Of a DNA stretch of 64,000 nucleotides, positions 18,798-27,214 are shown piece after piece. Source of the stretch: CAZTTG01 sp964615935 (GTDB lineage Bacteria > Planctomycetota > UBA1135 > GCA-002686595). Below the pieces are notes generated by a model. That model was not told the DNA's origin. It made no database searches and saw nothing but the letters and a program-made list of their open reading frames with translations. How positions within the stretch are numbered: the first letter of the stretch is position 1; each line of letters starts with the position of its first letter. The translations under genes and the position numbers were made by a program. Location: positions 1 to 64,000 of the forward strand of contig CAZTTG010000003.1 in NCBI GenBank assembly GCA_964615935.1, in the 5' to 3' direction.

Positions 18798-19009
18798 GGG
18801 AAACCGGCTCAGATCCGGGTGTCCCCTGGGCACTCAGATGGCGCGTCCGCCGGCAAGCGGGGTGGAGAACGACGGCGAGCGACCGCACCGGTCCGCCAGT
18901 GCGGGCCGTAGAGCCTTCCATGCCCCGGCCTGTTGCGCCGTCGAGAGGGTCGTGGTCAAGTGCTGTAGGGAACGCGAACGACCTGGCGGAGCCCGGGAGC
19001 AGGGTACCC

Positions 19010-20154
19010 ATGATTACCGCCTTCATTCTGGCAATGGTGTCGGCATTGGGCAGTCCTCCTGCTCTGGTCGGGGGGACGCCGTGGACTGGACGGCCGTTCC
19101 TGTACCTGAATCCGGTCGACTACCACCTGGGAGAATCAGATCTGGTGCTCCGAGTCCTCCCGGAAGATCGCTATGGCGCCGGCCCGGCTACCTACGAGCT
19201 TTGGGAGAACGGTGAGCTGGTCGGAACGTGCCTCTCGTCGCTGACCCTTTGGGATGCAATCCCCGTAGGGGATCGAACGTTCTTCGGCTACTGCTACTCG
19301 GGGGGATACACGGGCAGTGCAGCATGGGATGACCCCCTGATAGGCGGGCCACCGCGGCCTTTGACTTGGCCGGCAACCTGTACGTGTTTTCCCCCCGATC
19401 AAGCCGAGTCGCGTGTTTCGCAGTGGAAAGCTGGCAGTGCCTTTTCGTCAGTGAAGAACTGAGGGATCGTTTCTTCTCGTCGAAAGGAGGGAAGCGCCTG
19501 ATACCGACGAGCACGGGTGAGGTGTACGTGGCTCACCTCCCGATCGGCCGCCTCGATGAGGGCCGTCGCTATATGCTCGTGTCGAGGCAGGGCTTGCCAC
19601 AAGGAACAGAGATCATTGAGATTCCCGGGTTCGGAGTGGTCAGAGGCTGGACCGAGGATCTCCGGAATGGTGACAGGTATGCGTGGGCTCTCGATGTCTT
19701 CTACTGCCTGGGTGGAGGGGGATCGAGGCGTGCCTCGGTGGCGAGGGGCAGCAATCGCTGGTGGTTCTCCGATGCGGTGGACCTGGGGCTGATCGGGGAG
19801 GACAGGGTCGTTCTGCTATCCGAGATCCAGCACAAGCGGGACATCGCCTGCTATCAACTGGATCGATGTGGGCCCGGCCTGACCGCCATCGACTCCTTCG
19901 TCCTTCCCCCGCTCGGCGAGTTCCGGCTCCTTTCGAACGCGGGCCGGGCGGAGGTAGTCGCATTGGGCCTGGATGACACGACGGTGCTCGTCGCGGATCT
20001 CGCGACCAACAGGTGCCATCAGCTCGATCTCCAGCAGACGTTCCACGGCGCGCTGGTCGAGGTTCGATGCGCCGGGGGCGAGCGGCGGGCGAGGCTTCAT
20101 CTCGTCGACGCGCTGCACGGCGAGGTCTGCGCCGTCGAGCTGGCCCTCGACTAG
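19010..20154 (+). pseudogene. Secreted protein gene broken by a frameshift in a C-tract
   Basis: Two abutting open frames look like one gene. The first (19010-19462) starts MITAFILAMVSALGS, a likely signal peptide, and runs to SAAWDDP. The second frame opens after a stop at 19330 and continues AAFDLAGNLYVFSPRSS to a stop at 20154. One extra C in the five-C run at 19333-19337 would join them smoothly (DPPDRRATAAFDL) into a protein of about 380 residues. Tandem strands such as VVALGLDDTTVLVADLATN suggest a beta-propeller, but no family is recognised. Either a real inactivating deletion or a sequencing/assembly error. Confidence 0.65.
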
Positions 20155-20267
20155 GTCTGGTGGGGGGGCCCGGCCCCCGGATGGCGCAGATCGAGGCGTC
20201 CCCGGGTCCCGCCGCATCCGGAGACCTCTGGGCCTGACAACCCGAGAGACCGTCCCACCTTGCACTC

Positions 20268-20325
20268 AATGCAATATCTACACGACATAAAGACATGTAT
20301 AGTTGACATTCTGACCGATATGGAT
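20268..20325 (+). promoter_or_regulatory. AT-rich putative control region of the XRE regulator pair
   Basis: An AT-rich island in otherwise GC-rich DNA, just upstream of the HTH gene, with TTGACA at 20303-20308 and ATGTATAGTTGACAT, whose outer ATGT/ACAT arms are inverted repeats. Placement suits an autoregulated promoter/operator of a Cro-like protein. No matching -10 was found, so the assignment is tentative. Confidence 0.3.
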
Positions 20326-20361
20326 GACACTGCCGCCCGACCACTCCGATGGGAGGACGCC

Positions 20362-20583
20362 TTGAACGAGGTGGAATTCGAGAACCGACTGAAGGTGGCC
20401 CGCGTGGAGAAGGGCCTGACCCAGGCCGAGCTGGCCGCTCGGGCGGGGGTCACCCGCCAGACGATCGGCCTGATCGAGGCCGGCCGCTACAACCCGACCC
20501 TGAGGCTCTGCCTGATCCTGGCCCGCGAGACGGGTCGGAGCCTGGACGAGCTGTTCTGGATCAAGGAAGAGCAAGCATGCTGA
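20362..20583 (+). CDS. XRE-family small helix-turn-helix regulator
   Basis: DNA-binding protein of 73 residues, almost entirely one HTH domain: ENRLKVARVEKGLTQAELAA then GVTRQTIGLIEAGRYNP, matching the short Cro/YozG-type regulators. The TTG start is chosen because GGGAGGA lies 5 bases upstream; the longer frame upstream runs through an AT-rich control region. Its last 7 bases overlap the following membrane protein, a common arrangement in which the regulator controls its own membrane partner. Confidence 0.85.
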   Translation: MNEVEFENRLKVARVEKGLTQAELAARAGVTRQTIGLIEAGRYNPTLRLCLILARETGRSLDELFWIKEEQAC

Positions 20584-21011
20584 TCGAGGAGCACAAGATC
20601 GACGAGCGCGTCCGCTCGAGCGCCCGCTGGGCCGCTGCCATCTGGCTCGGAGTCACCCAGGTCCTGCTCGCCGGGGCCATCTTCTACCGGCTCTACGTCC
20701 TGGACCAACCCGACTCCGAGCTGCGCGACATCCAGGCGGTCCTGGCCATCTCCATCTTCGGCTTCATCGGCATGCAGCTCCTCCTGGGCGGGGTGTTCCC
20801 CACGCCGACGTGGAAGGGCGCGCTGGTCGCCTACCTGGTCCTCACGGGGGTCATCGCCGGCGGGTGCCTGCTGATCTACGGGGTGCCGCCCATCGAGGAC
20901 TGGCCGAACACGTGGCTCCCGGCGGTGCTCGGCCCGGCCCTGCTCGTCGGGCTCTACTGGCTGGTGGCCTGGCTGGGCAAGCGCCGGCTCGAGCGCCAGA
21001 TCGAGGGGTAG
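20577..21011 (+). CDS. Four-helix membrane protein paired with XRE regulator
   Basis: Integral membrane protein of 144 residues. Four hydrophobic helices are visible, at about 18-36, 50-70, 77-99 and 112-130, with a charged N terminus (MLIEEHKIDERVRSS) and a basic C-terminal end (GKRRLERQIEG). No catalytic motif. The ATG lies within the end of the HTH gene (7-base overlap), so the two are co-translated. Function unknown; small XRE/membrane-protein pairs of this shape occur widely in bacteria. Confidence 0.7.
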   Translation: MLIEEHKIDERVRSSARWAAAIWLGVTQVLLAGAIFYRLYVLDQPDSELRDIQAVLAISIFGFIGMQLLLGGVFPTPTWKGALVAYLVLTGVIAGGCLLIYGVPPIEDWPNTWLPAVLGPALLVGLYWLVAWLGKRRLERQIEG

Positions 21012-21016
21012 TCTGC

Positions 21017-22423
21017 CTACAGATACCCCAGATCCCGCAGCATCTCGAGTTCTTCGGGGTCCATGGCCTCCAGGTCCACCACCTGGCCGGAGATCGCACC
21101 CCAGGCTGCGATGCGCGCCGAGAGGGCGCGGGCCATGGGGTGCTCGGGGGCGTAGAGGTTGGTCAGCTCGGCGGGATCGGCCTCGAGGTCGTAGAGCTCG
21201 TGCGCGCCGGACACCGGCCGGTGGATGTACTTCCAGCGCTCGAGGAGCAGCGTGTACATCTCGGCCTCGCGCCCCAGGCGGTCCTCGTCGGCGTGGTGGA
21301 CCTCGGCGAAGACCTCGCGCGGCAGCCCGCCCTCGCCCGCCGCCTCGCCGCGGATCAGGGAGAGGGCCGAGGCGCCGTCGAGCTTCGCCGCCGAGAGGGG
21401 CAGGTCCAGGGCCTCGGCCAGGGTCGGCGCGAGGTCGATCAGGCGCAGGCGCCGCTCGACCTCGACGCCGCGGGGCAGGCCGGGCCCGGCGAGGATCGCC
21501 GGAACCCGCAACTGCTCCTCGTACAGCAGGCCGTGGGTGTAGAAGCCGTGCTCGCCGAAGGCCTCGCCGTGGTCGGCGATCACCGCGACCAGGGTGTCCT
21601 CGAGGACCCCCAGCTCCTCCAGGCGCTCGAGCACCCGACCGAGCTGCAGGTCCATGAAGCGGATCTCGGCGTCGTACAGCTCGAGCAGGCGGTCGTCGCG
21701 CCCGCGCAGCGCCTGGTGGAGGCCCGGGTGATTGCCGAGCCGGCCCAGATCCGGCGGGAGGGCGAAGGAGACCCGCTCGGCCAGGTGCTCGCGCGGCGGC
21801 AGGAAGGAGAGGTCGTGGGCGTCGAAGAAGTGCAGCAGCACGCCGAAGGGCTCGCGGCCGTGCCGATCGAGCCAGTCCAGACAGAGCTCGGCGGTCTCGT
21901 CGGCCGGCCGCTGGGGCGCGTCGGCGAAGCGGGCCAGCCCGTGGCGCTCGCGCGTCGCCTGCAGGTCGTCGTGGTACTCGCCGAAGCCTCGGTCCAGTCC
22001 GTAGTGCGCCCCCATGGGCCTGGCGCTGACGAAGGCCGCGGTCCGGCGACCGCTCCGCGAGAGCGACTCGGCCAGGCTGGTCACGCCGGGATCCAGGCGC
22101 TGCTCCCCCACCACGAACAGGCTGCGGACCCCGTGGCGGAAGGGCCAGGTGCCGGTCAGGAAGGAGGCCGCCGAGACCGGGGTGAGGGTGGACTGGGCGT
22201 AGACCTGCCGCAGGAGGACCCCCCGCTCCGCCAGGCGGTCCAGCTCGGGGCTCGTGTCCCGTTGGTGGCCGAAGCAGCCCAGGTGGTCGGCCCGGGTGGT
22301 GTCGAAGACTACCAGCAGCAGGTTGGCGGGACGCCCCGATCCGCCGCTGCAGCCGGCCAGCACGGCGAGCCCCAGTCCGAGCGCCGCCGCCCGCAGGGGG
22401 CGAGTTCGCGCTGCGCGCATCAT
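21017..22423 (-). CDS. Sulfatase-like lipoprotein (alkaline phosphatase superfamily)
   Basis: Predicted lipoprotein hydrolase of 468 residues. The signal LGLGLAVLAGCSGG ends in a lipobox Cys. Metal-ligand motifs of the sulfatase fold are clear: VVFDTTRADHLGCFG at the N terminus and VAVIADHGEAFGEHG late. The place where sulfatases carry Cys/Ser-x-Pro-x-Arg reads STLTPVSAASFLTG, so the formylglycine site is absent and a Thr may be the nucleophile. It may thus be a phosphodiesterase or phosphotransferase rather than a sulfatase. Its 3' end is duplicated as a stub at 18711-18797. Confidence 0.82.
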   Translation of the reverse strand: MMRAARTRPLRAAALGLGLAVLAGCSGGSGRPANLLLVVFDTTRADHLGCFGHQRDTSPELDRLAERGVLLRQVYAQSTLTPVSAASFLTGTWPFRHGVRSLFVVGEQRLDPGVTSLAESLSRSGRRTAAFVSARPMGAHYGLDRGFGEYHDDLQATRERHGLARFADAPQRPADETAELCLDWLDRHGREPFGVLLHFFDAHDLSFLPPREHLAERVSFALPPDLGRLGNHPGLHQALRGRDDRLLELYDAEIRFMDLQLGRVLERLEELGVLEDTLVAVIADHGEAFGEHGFYTHGLLYEEQLRVPAILAGPGLPRGVEVERRLRLIDLAPTLAEALDLPLSAAKLDGASALSLIRGEAAGEGGLPREVFAEVHHADEDRLGREAEMYTLLLERWKYIHRPVSGAHELYDLEADPAELTNLYAPEHPMARALSARIAAWGAISGQVVDLEAMDPEELEMLRDLGYL

Positions 22424-22544
22424 CGGAGTGTAGCGGGCCGGAGGGGGGCCCGGAGGGGGAGGACCCGAAAAGCCCCCCCGCCCCTGAATGGGCCGGGGCG
22501 GCGGAAGTAGGGCGCCGCAATCCCATCGCAGACAGGCCCGAACC

Positions 22545-23051
22545 ATGAAGACACATGCCCGACGTCCAGCCCTCCTCGCGGCTCCCCTGCTCGCCCTCGT
22601 CGGCCTCCAGGGGGGATCGATGGAGCCCGTCCAGGATCCGGAGCAGGCGGTGCGCGCGGTGCTCGACGACTTCCACCTGGCCGCCTCGCAGGCGGACGGG
22701 GAGCGCTACTTCGCCCACCTGGCTCCGGACGCCATCTTCTTCGGCACGGACGCCTCGGAGCGCTGGACCGTCAGCGAGCTCCAGGCCTTCGCGGAGCCCT
22801 ACTTCGCCGCGGGCACCGGCTGGACGGCGAAGGCGACCGAGCGGAATGTCTTCCTCACCGAGGGCGGGCGGTTCGCGTGGTTCGACGAGCGCGTGGAGAG
22901 CAGCCGGCACGGCGAGATGCGAGGCTCGGGGGTTCTGCGCCAGCGGGGCGATCGGTGGAGGATCGTGCAGTACAACCTGGCCTTCCCCGTGCCCAACGAG
23001 CTCGCCCCGGACCTGGTGAAGCAGATCCGCGCCCTCGCCGAGAAGAAGTGA
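22545..23051 (+). CDS. Secreted SnoaL/NTF2-like (DUF4440-type) protein
   Basis: Exported protein of 168 residues with a cleavable signal (ALLAAPLLALVGLQGG) and one NTF2-like fold: AVRAVLDDFHLAASQADGER helix, YFAHLAPDAIFFGTDASERW, a long strand set around VFLTEGGRFAWFDERVES and GSGVLRQRGDRWRIVQYNL at the end. This matches the SnoaL_3/YybH group of small ligand-binding proteins with unknown substrate. Divergent from the sulfatase-like gene across 121 bases. Confidence 0.8.
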   Translation: MKTHARRPALLAAPLLALVGLQGGSMEPVQDPEQAVRAVLDDFHLAASQADGERYFAHLAPDAIFFGTDASERWTVSELQAFAEPYFAAGTGWTAKATERNVFLTEGGRFAWFDERVESSRHGEMRGSGVLRQRGDRWRIVQYNLAFPVPNELAPDLVKQIRALAEKK

Positions 23052-23202
23052 GCGCACCCCCTGGGGGGCGGGGGAGCGGCCCTCGTCCGGGATCGCGCGC
23101 CCCCGGCGGACCGCCGGGCAGGCGGCGCGTGGTGCGGGGTCCGCTCCACCGCTATCGTGTCCGCTCCCACTCGGAGTCCGCCGCTTGTCGAGCCCGTCCC
23201 CC

Positions 23203-24528
23203 ATGAGGCGCTGGATCGCCGCCGGAACCACCGCGCTCCTTCTCGCGGCGGCGCTGGGCGTCCTGGAGCTGGGCCGCATCCAGCCCCGGGACCTCACCGA
23301 CGAGCCCGAGTGGACCGCGATCAGCGCGGTGCACTTCCGCCAGCTCTTCCTGGGCCAGCCGCCCCCCGGCGCGGAGCTCGACGCGGCTCGGGGCCTGGAG
23401 CCCGTGAGCCCCTGGCGCTCCGGCGTCCAGGCGACGACCTTCGGCTGGGCCAATCCCTGCCTGCCCAAGCTGGTATGGGGTGCGGCCCTCGAGCTCGGCG
23501 GACTGGAGGAGGTGCCGCCCGAGGTGTTCCAGCGGTACCACGGCGGCGACCAGCGGGTCGCCGAGCGCGCCCGGGAGCGCATCCGGCAGGCCATCCCGAT
23601 CGCGCGCCGCCTCGTGTGGGTGGCCTCGGCCGGCTGCGCGGTGCTGCTCTTCTGGATCGCCCGCGCGCTCGCCGGCTGGCTGGCGGGCGGGATCGCCTTC
23701 GGGCTGTGGCTGGGCGCGCCGCTGGTGCGGACCTGGTCCCACCACGTCCGGCCGGACCTCATGATGCTGCTGCTGCTCCTGGCGACCCTGGGTCTCGCCG
23801 CCCTGGCGTGGGAGAGCCTCTCGGGCCGGCGCGGTGCGCGCGCCATGATCCTGCGCGCCGCGGGGCTGGGGGTCCTGTGCGGGCTGTGCGCCTCGGCCAA
23901 GTTCAACGGCGCGGTGGCGAGCCTCTTCGCCGGCGCGGCCATCCCGCTGCTCTGGTGGCAGGGGCGGCGCGAGCACGGGCTCTCCCTCGCGCGCAGCGCC
24001 CTGCCCGCCCTGCTCGCGGCGGGCCTCTCCTGCGTCGCCGTCTTCTGGCTGCTCAACCCGATCCTGTGGTCGGATCCCATCGGACGCCTGGGCGAGGTCC
24101 TGGCCTTCTGGAGGAAGCACATGGCCTTCCAGCAGGGCCGCTGGGCGGAGATGGGCGGGGCGGTGGCCCACGATCTCGGCGAGCGACTGGCCCTGTTGCG
24201 CGATCGCTTCCTGGGGCAGGAGGAGCCGCTGCGAGCCCTGGTCGGAGCGCCGGGCGGGGCGCTGCTCCTGGCCCTCGGCCTGGCAGCCCTGGCCGCGCGG
24301 GCCCTGGGAGTGAGGATCCTGGAAGCCGCCTCGAGCCGCGGGAGGGCCCTCGCCCTCCTGGTCCTGCTCTGGTGCCTCGCCGCCGGCGTCGGCACCGCCC
24401 TGTGGCTGCCCCTCGACTGGGACCGCTACTACCTGCCCCTGCTGGCCGGGGCGGCGCTGCTGGAGGGCGCGCTGGTGGGCCTCCTCCTGGGGCGGCTCCA
24501 GGGCCTCTTCGCGGCCCGCTCCGCCTAG
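23203..24528 (+). CDS. Glycosyltransferase family 39/PMT-like membrane protein
   Basis: Polytopic membrane protein of 441 residues with about nine hydrophobic helices. The first extracytoplasmic loop has DLTDEPEW soon after TM1, the position where GT-C (PMT/ArnT-like) glycosyltransferases carry their catalytic acidic residues, and SHHVRPDLMMLL and LPLDWDRYYLPLLAG match conserved parts of that family. This suggests transfer of a sugar from a lipid carrier at the membrane; donor and acceptor are not evident. The ATG at 23203 is preferred to a TTG six codons earlier. Confidence 0.65.
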   Translation: MRRWIAAGTTALLLAAALGVLELGRIQPRDLTDEPEWTAISAVHFRQLFLGQPPPGAELDAARGLEPVSPWRSGVQATTFGWANPCLPKLVWGAALELGGLEEVPPEVFQRYHGGDQRVAERARERIRQAIPIARRLVWVASAGCAVLLFWIARALAGWLAGGIAFGLWLGAPLVRTWSHHVRPDLMMLLLLLATLGLAALAWESLSGRRGARAMILRAAGLGVLCGLCASAKFNGAVASLFAGAAIPLLWWQGRREHGLSLARSALPALLAAGLSCVAVFWLLNPILWSDPIGRLGEVLAFWRKHMAFQQGRWAEMGGAVAHDLGERLALLRDRFLGQEEPLRALVGAPGGALLLALGLAALAARALGVRILEAASSRGRALALLVLLWCLAAGVGTALWLPLDWDRYYLPLLAGAALLEGALVGLLLGRLQGLFAARSA

Positions 24529-24637
24529 CCGCCGCGGGCCGGGCGGGGGAGTTCCGGGGCCGCATCTGGCCGGATCGCGGCCGGGTGGGATCATGGGGAG
24601 GCCGTCCCCGTACCCCCTCGAGAATCAGGAGGATGTC

Positions 24638-25528
24638 ATGTCGCTCTCCCCTCTCCGGAGCCGCAGGAGGCTCGTGGCCGCAGGCGCCCTCGTCGGCCTG
24701 GCGGTGCTCTCGATCGCCGCCCTGGCCCCAGGCGTCGGCGGGGTCCAGTCCATCTCGACGCGGGTCTACGGCACCTGCCCGGACGGGCGCGTCGCGATCC
24801 GCCAGCTCCCCTACCTGATCGACCAGCCCGGCTCCTACTTCGCGGCGAGCTGCCTGACCGGCGTCTCGGGTCAGGACGGGATCATCGTGGACGCGGACGA
24901 CGTGACCATCGACCTGAACGGCTTCACGCTCAGCGGCGTTCCCGGCTCCCTCAGCGGGATCAAGGTGGTGGCGAGCCACCGCAACGTCAGGATCCACGAC
25001 GGCTGCCTGCGCGACTGGGGCGGCGCGGGCGCCGACCTCTTCGGGTCGACCGACGCCCAGCTCCGCTCGGTCCTGGCCGCGGGCAACGGCGGCATGGGCC
25101 TGGGCGCGGGCATGAGCAGCATCGTCCGCGGGTGCGCGGCCGACGGCAACGACGGCAGCGGCATCACGGTGGGCTTCGGGAGCACGGTGGTCGAATGCAC
25201 CGCCGCCGGCAACCAGCAGTGCGGCATCGAGGCCGCCATCGCCGCCACCACCACCGGCTGCACCCTGCGCTCCTGCACCGTGCGGGGAAACGCCGCCTTC
25301 GGGATCCTGGCGGGAGACGGCTGCACCCTGACCGGGTGCACCGCCAACTTCGGCTCCTCGGGCGGCATCTCGGTGGGCAACGGCTGCGTGATCAGCGAGT
25401 GCACCGCCATGCTCAATGCGGGAGACGGGATCACGGCCTACGACTCCCTCGTCCGCGGCAACGCCAGCGTCGGCAACGGAGGTCAGGCCTACAGCGCGCC
25501 CTTCTCGACCATGGTCGAGAACCACTGA
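24638..25528 (+). CDS. Secreted right-handed beta-helix protein
   Basis: Exported protein of 296 residues. After a basic N terminus and hydrophobic signal (LVAAGALVGLAVLSIAALAP) it shows the plan of parallel beta-helix proteins: GIIVDADDVTIDLNGFTLSG, then coils of about 21-24 residues with recurring GC..SG..VG..C patterns (VRGCAADGNDGSGITVG, LRSCTVRGNAAFGILAG, ISECTAMLNAGDGITAY). Many cysteines recur at the same point of each coil. Such folds often bind or cleave polysaccharide, but no catalytic residues are identifiable. CAGGAGG precedes the ATG. Confidence 0.75.
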   Translation: MSLSPLRSRRRLVAAGALVGLAVLSIAALAPGVGGVQSISTRVYGTCPDGRVAIRQLPYLIDQPGSYFAASCLTGVSGQDGIIVDADDVTIDLNGFTLSGVPGSLSGIKVVASHRNVRIHDGCLRDWGGAGADLFGSTDAQLRSVLAAGNGGMGLGAGMSSIVRGCAADGNDGSGITVGFGSTVVECTAAGNQQCGIEAAIAATTTGCTLRSCTVRGNAAFGILAGDGCTLTGCTANFGSSGGISVGNGCVISECTAMLNAGDGITAYDSLVRGNASVGNGGQAYSAPFSTMVENH

Positions 25529-25691
25529 CCGCCGGTGAAGAGGGGGTGGATCATGCCTCGAAACCTACGGCCGTCCATGGGCTGCATGGTGATGGTGCTC
25601 CTCGCCGCCGGGCCGGGCGCCCGTCTCGACGAGGCGGCCAGCATCCTGGACGTCGACCGCGTGGCCGACGCCGCCCGCCGCGGCGACCTCC

Positions 25692-26708
25692 TCAGCCGCC
25701 GGCGGGCATCTCCTCGCGGTCCTCGAGGTCGATCGCCGCGAGCTGGATCAGGATGGCGATGTCGACGTCGTCCTTCCCCGAGGCCGATCGCAGGACCGCG
25801 GTGGCGCCCTGGCCCAGGATCAGCTTGGTCTCGAGCGAGATGCTGGTGACGACCGGGCGCCCGACCTCGACCTCGTGGGCGCCGCCGGCGCCGATCCGTA
25901 TCTTCTCGCTCTCGATCGGGCGTTCGAGGCTCGAGCTCTTGAAGTCGACCTCCACCGCGTGGACGCCGGGCTCGACCTCCAGGTAGCTGCAGTCGATCAT
26001 CAGGCCATCCTGCACCACGTCGATGATCGGATCGGCGATCTCGATCCCGCCGGGCTGCACCACCACGAGCTTCCACTCCTTCACGTAGGCCACCTGGTTG
26101 AGGATGGAGATGGTGGCGCGCTGGGACGAGACGACGACCACCGAGGGCGCGCTGAGCACGTCGACCGAATCGGCCTCCTGGCACGCCTCCATCAGGCGCT
26201 CGCGCTCGAGGCTCTCTTCGATGATCGACGAGCTGCCTTCCAGGCCCAGGTCGTCCAGGCGCTCCGCGGGGCCGGAGACGATCGTGAAGTCGATCCGCGC
26301 CATGTTCATGGGGGATCGCTGGAGCTCGAGGAACCCGGCGAGCCAGGCGTGGTGCTCGCGCGTGCCGTTGAGGACCATCAGGCCCCGGTCCGAGGCGAGC
26401 AGGGAGTCGAGCTGGGGATCGAGGGCGGGGCGCATGAAGGTCCTCGCTGCCTGCTCGTAGAAGCCGATGCGCTCCTCGCGCCAGGCCGCGGCCATCTCCT
26501 CGAGCGCTGCCGGGGTCAGATCCTCCCCGAGCTCGCGCTTCATCCGGACCAGCTGATCCTCGTCCGCATCGACGAGATCGGCGATGTCGTAGATCTCGAG
26601 CAGGCGATCCTCGGCCGCTTCCTGGGGCGAGCCGGCGGTCACCCGGGCCTGCGCCGCGGCGGCGGGACTGGCTGCGAGCAGTGCGATCAGCGGGATCAGC
26701 GTCTTCAT
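25692..26708 (-). CDS. Secreted protein with secretin-like (type II/III) domain
   Basis: Exported protein of 338 residues: signal peptide MKTLIPLIALLAASPAAAAQ, a helical N-terminal half, then a segment resembling the GspD/PilQ secretin core (VDVLSAPSVVVVSSQRATIS, VAYVKEWKLVV, GLMIDCSYLEVEPG, GRPVVTSISLETKLILGQG). Secretins are usually longer and have N-domains, so this may be a soluble derivative rather than a pore. Third gene of a sigma/anti-sigma operon, overlapping the anti-sigma gene by 4 bases; AAGGAG lies 8 bases before the chosen ATG. 25529-25691 before its end holds no supported gene. Confidence 0.7.
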   Translation of the reverse strand: MKTLIPLIALLAASPAAAAQARVTAGSPQEAAEDRLLEIYDIADLVDADEDQLVRMKRELGEDLTPAALEEMAAAWREERIGFYEQAARTFMRPALDPQLDSLLASDRGLMVLNGTREHHAWLAGFLELQRSPMNMARIDFTIVSGPAERLDDLGLEGSSSIIEESLERERLMEACQEADSVDVLSAPSVVVVSSQRATISILNQVAYVKEWKLVVVQPGGIEIADPIIDVVQDGLMIDCSYLEVEPGVHAVEVDFKSSSLERPIESEKIRIGAGGAHEVEVGRPVVTSISLETKLILGQGATAVLRSASGKDDVDIAILIQLAAIDLEDREEMPAGG

Positions 26709-27214
26709 TCCCATGTCTCCTTCGTGCTTCGGACCTGGTACCAGGTGACCCAGCCACCCTCCTCGGGTGGCAATCGATGCTCGGTGGAGGAGGGCGGCTG
26801 CTCCTCCAGGGTGACGGACCGCCCGTCGCTCCTGCACGTCCGTCGGCCATCCTCGGACGCGGTGGTGACCGCGAGCTCGAAGGAGAGCACCCGGGATGGG
26901 GGACGCTCCCCGGCGGCCGAGAGGATGGCTCCCCCCTCCTGAGGGGGCCGGCTCCGGCCCCCGATGCCCGCGAGCAACGCGCAGGAGAGCACCAGGGCCG
27001 CCGCCGCCAGCAGCGCCCGCCGGGCGGGAGGGCCGCTGGCCGTCCGGGGCGGGAGCGCCTCGACGGCCTCGACCCGCGCGAGCAGGCTCAGCAGGGGCGC
27101 GAGCAGCTCGGAGCGCCTGGCGATGGCGCCCTGCACCTCGCCGTCCTCGAGGGGATCCCGGCGCTCGTCGAGCAGCCGGTCCACCCGCCTCCAGAAGATC
27201 TCGTCCGCGCTCAT
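26705..27214 (-). CDS. Putative transmembrane anti-sigma factor
   Basis: Protein of 169 residues with a cytoplasmic helical N-terminal part (ADEIFWRRVDRLLDERRDP), one hydrophobic span at about 66-84 (ALLAAAALVLSCALLAGIG) and an extracytoplasmic tail. No zinc-finger Cys/His cluster is present. Assignment rests on topology and position: it overlaps the ECF sigma gene by 4 bases upstream and the secretin-domain gene by 4 bases downstream. It would hold the sigma factor at the membrane until a signal arrives. Confidence 0.6.
   Translation of the reverse strand: MSADEIFWRRVDRLLDERRDPLEDGEVQGAIARRSELLAPLLSLLARVEAVEALPPRTASGPPARRALLAAAALVLSCALLAGIGGRSRPPQEGGAILSAAGERPPSRVLSFELAVTTASEDGRRTCRSDGRSVTLEEQPPSSTEHRLPPEEGGWVTWYQVRSTKETWE

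Noticed and set aside
18798..21016. Integrase in the segment between the two sulfatase 3' ends
   Set aside because: No tyrosine or serine recombinase motif is found in any frame; only the broken secreted gene and the XRE/membrane pair are supported.
25553..25849. Small plus-strand frame starting MPRNLRPSMGCMVMVLLAAG
   Set aside because: The first 45 codons could be a signal-bearing fragment, but the rest runs antisense into the secretin-domain gene as Arg-rich shadow. No ribosome site decides it and no family is recognised.
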